This document shows, in pieces, positions 26,801 to 38,100 of a DNA stretch of 64,000 bases (positions within the stretch are counted from its first letter, which is position 1; the number at the start of each line of letters is the position of its first letter). The DNA comes from Opisthocomus hoazin (Eukaryota; Chordata; Aves; Opisthocomiformes; Opisthocomidae): positions 9,734,001 to 9,798,000 of the forward strand of contig NC_134440.1 of the NCBI RefSeq assembly GCF_030867145.1. The letters run 5' to 3'. The notes beneath the pieces are model-generated. The model saw nothing but the letters and a program-made list of their open reading frames with translations, was not told the DNA's origin and searched no databases. The translations under genes were made by a program, and so were the position numbers.

Positions 26801-29800
26801 TCCCGACGCTCGCCTGCGCGGCAGCCAGGGCAGTCAGCCTCCGAGTGCTCAGCCTGCCCTCACCCGGGCCCTCCCGGGCTGCACCCACCCGCGCCAGGCT
26901 GGACGCCGCAGGGGATGGCCGCCAGGTCCACAGCCTCCATCCAGCAGGTCCCAGAGAGCCCCTCCGAGCCCCAGCGCACGCGGCAGACCCTACGCCCTGC
27001 TTTACCCACCGCTCGCACTCCCCCCGGCCCCCACACCAGGCTCTGCCCTCCCGCCTACCTGGTCCTCCTTTCCCAGAGGCCTCCAGTTTGCGGAGCTTGG
27101 CTATCTCATCCTCCGTGATGATGGTCATGTCCCTCCAGAAGTCCACGTTCTTCCCTTGCTCCAGCTCCATGTAAACCTGCAGCAGGAGACAAGCAGGACC
27201 TCGGGCACCTGCCCCGCACCGCACGCAGGGGTGCAGAGCTGAGGGGGGAGGAGGCCGGCCCTGAGCTGCTGCCCCTCGGCCAGCCCCGGCGCAGGCGGGG
27301 CGGAGCCGGCACCTGAATGTCCTCCACCAGATCCTCCATGTCGGAGACGGTCAGGCCGTTCAGGAAGGTGTAGGGCTCGTGCATCTCCACGGCCAGGTCG
27401 TCGTCCTCCGCGCTGATGTACTTGGCCAGCAGGTCAATGGGTTTCGCCCTCCCATCCCGGATCCGGATCTTAGACCTGGGCGAGGGGAGCGGGATCTCGA
27501 GCGGTGCCTGCCACCCCCTGCTCCGCAGCGGGCCCGTCCCCGCGGAGCCGCACACCTACCGCAGCTTGGCCTGCTGCAGGTGGAAGTTGTCCTCCTGCTC
27601 CTCCCAGGTTTTGAAGTGCTCTGCCTCCTTCTCCCGCTGCAGCATCTCCAGCTCCTGCTCCCGCATTGCCTTCTCCCGCTCCCGCTCCAGGCGCAGCTGC
27701 TTCACCTGCCCGGGGCGGAGGGAGACGTGAGGCTGCTGCAGAGGGGGCACCCAGGCAGGACAGCCGCTCGAGGACGCAGCCGCGACCCCGCTCACTGAGC
27801 TGCCGCGGCTCCTGCGGTCGGCCCGAGGCTCGCGGGGAGCCAGGAGCCACGCGGAAGCACAGCCAGCGCGGGTCAGGGGGGCCAGGGCGCTCGCTGCCAG
27901 CCCTCTGGAGGACAGGGACACAGGCACAACCGAGCGCCTCGCTGCCGTCACCTGGCACTTGGCCTCCTCAGCATCTCCCGAGCTGGACTCGGCCCCAAGA
28001 GAAAAGTCCTCTCACCCGGGGATAGCACAAGGCCGTACGCCGTGGGCCCCTCGAGCCTACAGCCTGCGGGCACCCCTGGAGAGAACAAAGGGACTTTCAG
28101 GTGAGTGACTGGGAGAACTGGGCTGCTCACAGGGTTCCCTGCCAGTCGGTGGGAGGGAGAGGACATCGAATCACAGAACGGTTTGGGTTGGATGGGACCT
28201 TAAAGATCATCCCATTCCAACCCCCCTGCCATGGGCAGGGCCCCCTTCCACCAGCCCAGGGTGCTCCCAGCCCCGTCCAACCTGGCCTTGAGCACTGCCA
28301 GGGAGGGGGCAGCCACAGCTCCTCTTGGCAGCCTGGGCCAGGGCCTCACCACCCTCACCGGAAAGAATTCCTTCCTTCCATCTCATCTACATCTCCCCTC
28401 TTCCAGTCTAAAGCCCTCACCCCTTGTCCTGTCCCCCCAGGCCCTTGCACAAAGCCCCTCCCCAGCTCTCTTGCAGCCCCTCCAGGCCCTGGCAGCTGCT
28501 CTAAGCTCTCCCCACAGCCTTCTCTTCCCCAGGCTGAGCAGCCCCAGCTCTCCCAGCCTCTCCTCCCAGCAGAGGGGTTCCAGCCCTCGCATCATTGCTG
28601 GGGCCTCCTCTGGCCCCGCTCCAGCAGCTCCAGCTCTGTCCTGTGCTGAGGGCTCCAGAGCTGGCTGCAGGACTGCTCCAGGTGGCTCTGATCCACCCTC
28701 ATCTGATCCTACCTTCTGCAGCTCCAGGCGATTGTCCTCCTGGATTCGCTTGTTCCTCTCCTTCAGGTCCTTCTCGTCCAGGTGGCTGATCCCTTTCTTT
28801 TCCAGTGCCTGAAACAGAGAGGCCAAGGGAAGCTGTGATACCCAGTGACCTCTACAGCCCCTCACCGCCCAGCAAATGCCACCACGTCCACCCGCTTCCG
28901 CTGCTCCATGGAGCTCTGATCCCGTCGGAAGTCCCCAGATCCCTCAAACGCTATCCCTGAAGAACGGCAGTGAAACCCAGGCTCAGCCCATGCTGCCCAG
29001 CACTCTGCCTGCAGCTCCCAGCAGGTCTGGGGCCCTCTCCTGCACCCTGCCCCACCTGCTCACCCCACGCCCACGGCTACAGACCATGGTCGTCAGGAGG
29101 AGAGCAACAAAATCCACTGAGCTTGTCAGAAACACCCAGCTGCCGCCCTAGACGAGTGCTTTGCTCTCACATGGCTGCTTTTAGCATCAAAGAGGTTCCC
29201 ACCTCGCCAAAGGACCCCCTCGCCGCCCCACTGCTCCTCCGCCCTGTTCCGCAGGGGCACGATCCCCTCCGAGCAGCCTCGCGGGCACGGGGCAGAGCTC
29301 ACCTTGCTCCAGATGAAGGTGCCCAGCAGGTTGTTGTCCCCAAACGGGTTGTCGGTGTTGGTGTAACCCATGTACTCCTCTCCCCACCCCATCTTCTCCC
29401 GCTTCTTCCTCTCCTTGGCCTCCTTCTTGGCCAGCCGGCGAGCCCGTTTCTCCTCGGGCGTCTCCAGGGCTTTCATGAGCGCAGCCTGCTTCTTCTTCTC
29501 CTCCTTCAGCCTCAAGCGCTCCTGGAGGCTCAGCTGCTGCCTCGTCTCCTCCCTGTCCCGCGAGCGCGGCGGGGACGGAGAGCTGATGGAGGACACGGAA
29601 GACTTGGAGCCATCTCTCTTCCTCCGCCGCTCCCTGCTCCGCGCTCTCCTCTTGTCTCGCTCGCGCTCCGAGCTCGAGCCGGAGGAGCGGCCCCGGGACC
29701 GCGAGCGGTGTTTCTTCTGGCTCTCACGGTGCTGGTCCCTGCTTTTGCTTTTCTTCTTCCATTTCCGCTTCTCATCGCCAGAGTCCGAGCTGGGGGGGGG

Positions 29801-30672
29801 GCAGAAAGTCGCGTTTCAGCCGGGAGACGGTCACCGGCTCCGTGCCGGGCAGCCGGAGCCTCCAGCGGAGCCGGGAAGGCTGAGGCTCTGCCCCTGCCCC
29901 CCCCCGAACGGCTCCTCGTCCTCCCCGGAACGCCCCGGGCCTCCCCCGGGCCCCGAGGCGCAGCGGCAGCGGCCTCTCCCCGGGCTCCCCCGGCGCCTTC
30001 CCCTCAGCCGGGGAGAGGGGCCCGGTGTTTTGGTTTCGGCTGCCGCCGGCAACAAAAGCGCCACGCGGCCGCCCCTCCCCCCGCCGAAAACAGGCAGAAA
30101 ACCGGTGGCTCGGGATAAGGGCAGTTTAACAGAACAGCAAACCGAGGGAACAGGAACAACAACGACACAGACAAGGAGAAAACACGACAAAAAACAGACC
30201 CGCTCTCTCGGACCGCACCGGCGCCGCACGCTCCCGAGCCGCGAGTGAGTTCCGGCCGCGTGCCCCCCCCAGCGGAACCCAGCGTGACGTCAGAGGGTAT
30301 GGAATGGTGTGGAACACCGGAATACCGGGCTCTGTTTGGCCAGGTGGGGTCAGCCCCCACCCCCCCGGCTGTGCCCCTTCCTGGAGGCCGGTGAAAATTA
30401 ACCCTGTCCTGGCCAAACCCAGGACACCCGGCCACACCGGGGTCGCTCTCCCCGCGGGCCCCGGCACCCCGCGGCCCGGCTCCCCGCTCCACCGGCGCCG
30501 CTGCCCCCTCAGACGAGGCCCGGCCGCTCCAGGGCCCGGTCCCCGCTAACCCCGAGCTCGGCTCCCGGCGGCGCTCCACGCTCCGGCTGCGCCGCCGCCT
30601 CTCCCGGACCCGCTCCCGCCGCGGCGAACGGGCCCCTCGGCGCCGGGCCGGGCTGCGCGACCTCGACCCCAT
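23842..30672 (-). CDS. CACTIN: CACTIN, spliceosome-associated protein, complete (one apparent frameshift)
   Basis: Conserved nuclear protein of the spliceosome; human CACTIN also damps NF-kappa-B/Toll signalling. Ten coding exons: 30551-30672, 29303-29789, 28713-28808, 27560-27705, 27313-27475, 27059-27176, 26621-26813, 26181-26303, 24790-25058, 23842-24333. Every junction is GT-AG and in phase. The N-terminus is Arg/Ser-rich ([13 protein letters not shown]); then follow the charged coiled-coil part ([40 protein letters not shown]), the cactin mid domain ([18 protein letters not shown]) and the C-terminal domain, nearly identical to human ([20 protein letters not shown], ending [10 protein letters not shown]). 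Near 24275 one extra base breaks the frame between EGMG and [11 protein letters not shown]. Without it the product is 735 residues (human 758). Confidence 0.95.
25160..26112 (+). mobile_element. CR1 LINE in CACTIN intron 8
   Basis: A 5'-truncated CR1, antisense to CACTIN. It starts inside the reverse transcriptase: [12 protein letters not shown] (the catalytic FADD motif), then [10 protein letters not shown] and [11 protein letters not shown], as in CR1 ORF2. It runs through the 3' UTR (TGGACTAAATCAGC, CCCTCCCAACCCAAAC) to a worn end near CTCCATGATGG. The frame is broken by stops, for instance after the HKPRVD stretch, so it is dead. Confidence 0.93.
28166..28692 (-). mobile_element. CR1 LINE 3' half in CACTIN intron 3
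   Basis: Reverse-oriented CR1: the tail faces left at AATCACAGAACGGTTTGGG and continues with CTTAAAGATCATCCCATTCC. It belongs to the same subfamily as the element at 25160-26112, sharing TTTAGACTGGAAGAGGGGAG and AAGGAATTCTTTCC in complement. It ends about 20 bases short of the exon 3 donor. No reverse transcriptase core remains. Confidence 0.93.
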
Positions 30673-30985
30673 CGCCTCCGGTGGGGCCCCGGGGGCCTTC
30701 CGCAGCGCCCGGCGCGCAGGGCTGCCCGCGCCACTGCCTGAGCGCGGCGCCGCCGGACACCAGGCCGCTCAGCGGGGCCGGGCGCAGGCGGCGCTGGGGC
30801 AGCTCCGCGCCGAGGCCCCGGCGGGGGGGCGGTGCCTGTCTGGGAGGGTGGTGCCTGGCGGGGGGGCGGAGCCTGGCTGCCCCGCCCCCTCCCCTCCCGT
30901 CCCCGCCCCTCCCGTCCCTTTTTGCTCCCTTTTTCCCCCCAAAACGGGCGCGGGAGAGAGGAGGCAGAGGCGGCCGGCGTGAGCA
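30673..30985. promoter_or_regulatory. CACTIN promoter region
   Basis: A CpG-dense stretch without TATA, between the CACTIN start codon and the likely 3' end of the PIP5K1C tail transcript. GGGGCGG/CCCCGCCCC GC boxes cluster at 30885-30910. Assigned by position. Confidence 0.5.
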
Positions 30986-33900
30986 CAGCACAGACCACAG
31001 AACGCTTTATCACAGAGCCGAGGACGGGCAGCAGCAGGGTACAGCTCTCCGCAGTGCGAAGGGGCTCCCGGCGCCGGAGGGGACAGAAACCTCGACACGA
31101 CCCCGGCAAGGAACACAAAAGCGCCCGAGACTGAACCCCCCCGAAAGAGGAACCCGGGGCCCCCCGGGCCGGCCCCGCCGCTCGCAGACACGCGCGACGC
31201 GGTGCGCACCGAGCGGACAGCCAGACAGCGCCGACGCCGACAGAAGGGGAACGCGGACGCGGCTCCGCACGCCTGCGCCGCAGCTTCGGCCTCGTCCTTC
31301 GCGGAGAGAGCTGGAGCACGATGGCAGCTGGGAATGAAACACGGGGAGCCTGAGCATGGCGGGAGCCTGGAGATGGAGCCCACGCCACCGCCCCGGGGCG
31401 AGCCCCGCGCCAAGGCCTACAAGTGCTCCGGCTTCGCTAAAATCATCCCAAAGCGGGATTTCAGCGCGCACGGCCGAGCCGCTCAGCACGGAGCCAACAG
31501 CAGGCTGAAGTGGGTTCCCTGCGTGGGCATTCGGGGCTCTGCGCCAGCTCCTCGCTTTGCCCCACGCCTCTGCTCTGCGCACGCCCGCGAAGGGCAAAGC
31601 GTGACGGCAAGCGCGGCGATGCCAGCTCTCTCTTGCCTAATCCATACTGGGCAGGCAGCAGCGACCCGCGGTTCGGCAGCAGCCCGAGCCGAAAGCTCCC
31701 CGGCAGCCTCAGCCGTTGGCAAGGGTCCGGGCGCGTCCCGCAGAGCTGAGGGTCCCGGCTGGGATGATGGGGGGGAGGGAGAGCGGCGGCAAACAGGGCT
31801 GTGTGGGAACTGGCTGCCTCGCAGGGCTGCTCGGCTCGCGCCTCAGAGCACGGGGAACGCAGTGCCTGCTCTAAGGGTGGAGAGAGCGGGGTTACGCCAG
31901 GGCCAGCACCTGCCAGAGAACTGCTGGGGCACAGAAAGCCTGGACAGACAATGCACAGCAGCTCGCGTCCCGGAGGAGCCGAAGCATAGCTGGAGAGACA
32001 GAGCAAGGGCGGGTGGGGGATCTCTTCCCCAAAAAAGGGCCGATGCTCTTCCCCGTCCTGCCCTCCTCTGACTCCGTGTCCCGCAAAGGCGGCATCGGCA
32101 GCGCCTGGGGGATGCTCGGGAGCGCCCGCTGCTCTCCTGCTGCAGCGCTGTGCGCAGAGGCGGGCGAAGAGCAAGCGGGGAGCTGCCAGCTCCTGCCAGG
32201 CTTCCCGGGGAGCAGAGGCTGGGCCGCTCTCCAGCACCCAGCTAGCCCGGGTGCAGGTGACACAGCGGGGAGCGGGTGCGGGCCAGGAACGGGGCAGTTT
32301 CCGTTTCAGATCAGCATCTCCCTAAAAGGTTCCTCCTGTTCCCTCACGCCGACAAAGGTGCTCTGAGGCCTTTGCACGTCCTCGCAGAGGACCAGCCCTC
32401 CCTGTCCAGACCTGCTCCCTCCACAAGGTTCGGCGTTACGCAACTGCACGAGGATTGTCTCAAAAAGCCCCAACACCTGAGGAGACAATGCTTGGAAGGA
32501 ACAGGCTGCAGGTCTGGGTTCCCCCACATCTCTTGGGACCGCGCGCAGCTCCAGCTTGCGAAGTTCATTCCATGCTGGTGGGGCTCAGGTGCTCCCCGCA
32601 CAGAAACTGAGCAGCTTCAGAGACCCCCAAACTGAGGGGAAGGAATAAAGTCTCCACCAACGATGCTTAAACCATCTCAAAGAAGATTTCAGCTGCCTGG
32701 AGAGTCCCGGCGAGGCTGAACCCACCAGCCCACGACCGAGGTGGCACCGGGGGCCTCGGGCCAGGCACCCCGAGCCCAGCGCCCCGGGTTCCTCCCGCGC
32801 AGCACCCAAAGCAGCCTCTGCCGAGGCAGAAGGGATGCAGCTCCCTGGGGCCTCTCTGCGCACGGTATCGCGCTTCTGGAAGGAGAAACCCAAAGGCTGA
32901 ACGTTCAGCGTTTTGAAGGCTCTTGCTTCCAGCCCCGAGGCCGCTGGCCTGGCGGTACGGCGCTCCTCCCGTCTCCCCGCCCCGAGCTGCGGAGCCCCGC
33001 AGCAGGCAGACGGGGTGGGCGAGGGGCCGCTGCCCAGCCCGCTGTGGGGGCTGCCGCGGAGCTGCCAAGCAGCAACTGAAAGGGGAGAGTTTCTTGAAAG
33101 CCTTTTGGTGGATCACTGGGTAAACAGCCGAATACACCTGATGGCAGCAGCCTGCAAGAGCCCCAGCCCGCGCTCCCGAGAGCGGCACCTTACAGCCTCC
33201 GGCACCTGCAGGCAAGGGGGGGGAAGTCTGGGTCCTGTACTTCTAGGCAGGAAAACCTCAATTTGTGAAGATCCTCACCCAGTTCAGCGCTCGGCAGAGG
33301 GGAAGAGCTTCCCCCCAGCCCAGTTACATTCTGGGACCTGAATTAACCCACCCCGAGTGCTGCTGTGCAGACAGATTAGGGGGACTGAGCCCCGAGAGAA
33401 GCGTCCTGCTTCCCCACTCCTCTACCAGGAATGCCAAGGACAGGCCGAAGATTGTAATGAGAATTAAGAGATTTTCACCCTCTTTAAGTGAGGCTCATAA
33501 AGCAGAGCAGTAAGACCCGGCTCCCCCTGTCTAACGAGTTTCCTTCCTTCTCTCTGGGAGATGAGGACGGGATTGCTAGAGTTCCAGACAATGCCATGGT
33601 GTGTGTCCTGCCGACAGACGGATGAGCCTAGACTGAACGCTACCCAGCAACACCATTCCTCTCGCCTAAAGCCGGCAGCCTTCGAAAACCAAACCATCGC
33701 AGACACCCGAAGCAGCCATTTCCAATAGCAGATGTTACCCCGGGCAACATCCCGGTCACCCAGCTTTTTGTCCAACGGAGTCCGTGAACACAACGCTGCC
33801 TGGCGCAGCGAGGTGGCAGAGCCAGGCTGCTGCTTCTGTCTCCAGCGTGTGCGGCCGTGCACGCGCCTCCCTGACCGCCCCGAGGCACGGAGGGAACGCG

Positions 33901-35119
33901 CGAACCCAGTGCTCGTGACCCCCGAGTACCGGGCGGTCGGATACACCCGTGAGCGTGCGAGGTGCTGAGTGGCTCCAGTACGACGCAGTGTCCGGAGAAG
34001 CCTGGCCGGAGGCTGGGCAGACCGGGGAACTCGCACGGCAGCACGGCCGGTCCCCAGGGGTGCACAGTTCCCGTCTGTCCGTGCCTGGGTGTCCGGAGCA
34101 GGCGGCGGTGCGGCAGCCGGTCAGACGAAGCGTGGACTCCAAGCACAGAGGGACAGGGTGACGCAGCAGTGCAGCACATGGTGAAGGCAGAACCCATCGT
34201 GACGTCCGGAGGAGAGCCGAGGTGACCACGTCACTGTCGCCAGGAATCGTTTGCTTCCCCCGCACAGCGTTACAGATCAAAAGAAGTCACTAGCGATTTC
34301 TGAATCCAAGTAAATTGGCATGGCTACTTTGGACTACTGTAACATGGGAAAAATTCTCTTCAGTGGCCTTTAATACATTGCATTTACATAGCACCTTTCA
34401 TCCCAGGGTTTAAGTGCTTTAACGGAAGTGGGTACCGCACACCCATTAGCACGGGGGAAACCGAGGCACAGAGTGGTTAAGTGACTTGCCTTAGGTCACT
34501 TGGCAAAACCGTGGCAGAGTCTGGACAGCCTTAAACCTCCTGACTCCATCAGCTGGTTAGCCCACGCTGCTGCCTCGGACGAAGCCACTCCGGTCCCTGC
34601 CCTCCCCAGCAACGTGCTCCTACCAATTCTCCCGTGAGGGCTCACACTCCTTTCTGATGCACAAATATATGACAACAACAACAACAACAAAAAGTGCAGT
34701 AAACTAAATGTTTAAAAAAGCACACGTGTGCTGTCTCTGTGCAAAGATAAAAGAAATAAATACATGATTAAAAAATTAAAAAGGTTCACAGTATCACACA
34801 TGGATAGGTAGCTACGGTAGTGCACGTCTGGAAAACACTGTGTTACTACCCAGGATTCTCTACACCCAGCTGGATGTCTCCGCTGGGAGCTGCGGGTGAG
34901 CGGGTGGTTTCTTTGCTGCCCATGTCTGGGATAAGGAGAAAGACACGGTTATAGTTTTGCTCCGTCCCGAAATGCAGTGCCCAGGATCCCGCAGTGCGGC
35001 AACACTGGTGCCAGCAAGCTCTTCCCCATCCCACTGGAACGGCTGCATCAACGGAAAGGGAACACATCGACCTGCAGAGGGAATCGCTGCTCTCTGGGGC
35101 TTCTGTGTCTGCATAGAGA
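30985..35119 (-). other. Likely 3' UTR of the PIP5K1C tail transcript
   Basis: About 4 kb of non-coding sequence downstream of the stop codon at 35120-35122, up to the CACTIN promoter. I recognise no exon in it. It holds an ancient MIR-like SINE (34370-34585), a CAA microsatellite (34671-34690) and AT-rich sequence at 34700-34800. A GATAAA variant signal lies near 31004-31009 on the minus strand; a clear AATAAA was not found, so the true 3' end is uncertain. Confidence 0.45.
34370..34585 (+). mobile_element. Ancient MIR-type SINE (amniote MIR-like)
   Basis: Matches the shared core and 3' part of MIR/CORE-SINEs: CATTTACATAGCACCTTTCA, AAGTGCTTTAA, then AAACCGAGGCACAGAGTGG, TTAAGTGACTTGCC, AGGTCACTTGGC and GTGGCAGAGTCTGG. 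In mammals these words form the standard MIR signature. In a bird they point to the old amniote family, so the copy is probably hundreds of millions of years old. Confidence 0.75.
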
Positions 35120-38100
35120 TTACTGCAAGAGGCAGAGAAGAGAGAGTCAGCACCCGGCGCCCGCCCTGCGCTCCGAGAGGCCGGCGCCCAGCCAGCTGCC
35201 CAGAACCACACGGAGCGTGACGAGAGCAGGCTGGTTGTTTCGCATCCTCCAGCAATGACACACGACTGGAGAACTTCAGCTCCCCCGAGCTCTCACTGCA
35301 CCACGCGGTTTGGAACGAGCCACAGCCCTTGCTGAGCAGACCCAGGAGATGCTGATCCGAGCCGCGGCAGGGCTCTGCCACAGCCATGCAAGAGCCCCGT
35401 GCTGCGCAGAGGCCACAGCGGCTCCCTCTGCAAGCTCCGACCTCGACCCACCGGGCACCCGGCACACGTTGCTTGTACACTTACTGTATCGCTCTCCTCA
35501 TCGGAGACAGAGTGGAGCTGAGCGCTATAGTGGAGCGGGGAGTAAACCCAACTCCTCTCGTCTGTCGGCTGCCAGAGTGGCCAGAGATGGCGGGGAGAAT
35601 GCAAGGAGAGCAGCAGCAGAGCAGGGAGCAAAGGAGAGAAGAGGAAAAAATAAAAGCAGAAAATAAAAAGAGCAGGAAACAATACAGTAAGAACAGCTGT
35701 CGTCCTGGAGGGAGAGAACTGAGCTCAGTGCCGGCTCTCGGCAGAGGAGCCTTCCTCATCATCCTCGGCACATACCTGCTCCCTACCAGCTGGGACACGG
35801 GACAGCCTGCCAGCAGCCGCCATGGGACCCTGCTCCAGCTGCAGTGGGGACGGCACAACCTCTCCTCTTGCAGGGACAGATTTTTAGAGCTTTTGAGGTG
35901 CCGGGGAAACCTCAGCTCCCTGCCACAGCGTCACCCCGGCTCCAGAGAAGCAGAGAGACGTGGGAAGTGCCTTACCTAAGGGCAGTGACAGAGCTCTGGG
36001 TTCCTGCTGCCCGCGCCCCGCTCTCACCCGCCCGTCTCCCCAGCCCCGTGCCTGCTGCAGGCTGGCAGCTCTGGTGTCCGGGAGGGCTCTCACAGCGAAA
36101 CCTGACCTGGTTTGCTGTGCCTTCCCCCTTCCCTGCAGGCCAGGCAGGCAGCAGATGGGTGGGTTCGACCATGGTGGATGGCAGCCACAGAAAGGAAACC
36201 GTTACTGGTGAGAGGCTTGGAGACAGCGGGGTGATGGGCACAAGTACAACAAAGGAGGCAAAACACAACTGGATCTTGGAAAGAGCGAGGGGGAAGGGGA
36301 CATGCGTCGAGGGAGCTGGTTATCACAGCGCTGGGCATCGGCGTGACAAAACTGCTGCTGCCGACACGGCAGAGGAGCCGAGGCAGACTGGAGGGCTGGT
36401 GTCTGCTTCCAGCCTTCCCGGGGGGGACCCCACGCCCGCTGCTAACGGTCTCTCTTGGCTCCAGAGCCGCTCCCAGAAACCGCCCCCTTTGACTCAGCCT
36501 GGGGTTTGCAAAGGAAGAGGAATGGAACGGGGTTCTTGGAAGAAGCCGGGGGGGTTCCCAGCCCGGGAACCAAGTGCAGCGGTCTGCGACGTCCAGGAAA
36601 CTACAAGCAGCCAGAGGAGCTTTGAAGCACTGGGCTCCGCATGCTGAACCCCACCAGTAATGGCAGCGACGTTAGCAGAGACTGCTGGGAAGAAGGGGGG
36701 AAGAGAAACCCTTGCCGGGAGCTTCTCACAGGGCTCTGCTAGAGGTGCAGGAAAGCCCAACGCTGCCTGAAGCCTGCCCCACAGCCTGTTTTTCATCCAT
36801 CCTGACCGAACCGCATGCTCCAGCCGCCTCTTTCAGAGCCTCTCAGCCCAGAAGCACGCAGGGAGCTGCAAACCCAGCGGGGAGATCAAGGAGCATCCGG
36901 CGCTTGGCATTAACCCTCCCGGTGCTGGGGCAGGAGGAGCTGCACAGAGGGGCTGCCCGGCTGCCCGCAGCACTTCCCTCACGCTGTCAGCCAAGGCCCG
37001 GAGCACGCCACGGCCCCTGCTTCCCCAGGCACCCTGCCCCATGCCCACCCCACTGCTCCCCTGCCCAGCACCAGAGAGGCAGGCGCTGGGAGGACCACGC
37101 TCCACAACGGCTCGTGCCGAGGTTCTGGCAGTGCTGCCACAACCCTCTGAGGACACCAGCTCTCCCAAAGCCTGAGAAGGGAAATACTAAAACCCAGAGC
37201 AGTCTGAGCTCTGGATTCAGCCCCTAATGCTCAGCTGCCTCCCTCCATCTTTCGGAAAGGAAAGCCCTCCTCGCTCACAGAAAACCTGCAGTGAGGAGGG
37301 AGCACGTCGGCAGTGGTGAAAAGGGCTGGAGAGCAGAAACCATCCCTAACTCAGCAGCAGCTCCTAACTCCTTTGGCTTTATGAGCTGCTCACTATCCCA
37401 GCCACAGGCCTGAAAGGTTATAGTCGCAACGGGATTTTTAGCAGCTTCAAAACATCTTAATGGTCTCTTTGGAAGCCTGTCTTGCTTCCTGGGCCAACGG
37501 AGCCGAGCCTAACATTACCTACAGAGGCTCAGGTGCCTTTCTGGCCAGGTCTGGTGCTTGCAAGTTTGTCCAAGGGCCGGGTGACGCTGCAGCCCATCCC
37601 GTGGCAGCAGCTGTGTCACCAGCCTGCAGAAAAGCAGGGCAGAGCCTGTGCTTCTGCAAGATCCTACAGGGAGATCCACTCGCGTGATTTCGATCTGCTT
37701 CCCTGGCTTCTGGTGGGCTGATTCCTAATGGCCACACAAGACAGAGCCACAGCATCCAAGGGTAACGGAGGGCTGGCCCCAGTGTTTCAAAGCTGCAGCT
37801 CTGCTCCCCTATGTGCTAGCGTGTTCACTTACAATCCCAGAGGAAAGCGAGGTGGTTCGGAGTCTGCGCTGGCGGGGAGAGTAAATCCAGTACCTCCCAT
37901 CTGTGAACTGGATGCCCCAGGGCAAGTGAAGTGAGAAAGGAAACAGAGGAAAAAAGGATGATGTGAAAGAGAGGATGAAAAACAAAGCAAAAAACGAGGG
38001 GCTGGGCAACTCCAGGCCTGAACGGATCAGCAGGCAGGAAAGCCATGCGTGGGAAGAGCGGCGCCCATGCCCTGCCACCATCTCTGCACTTTTATTCCCC

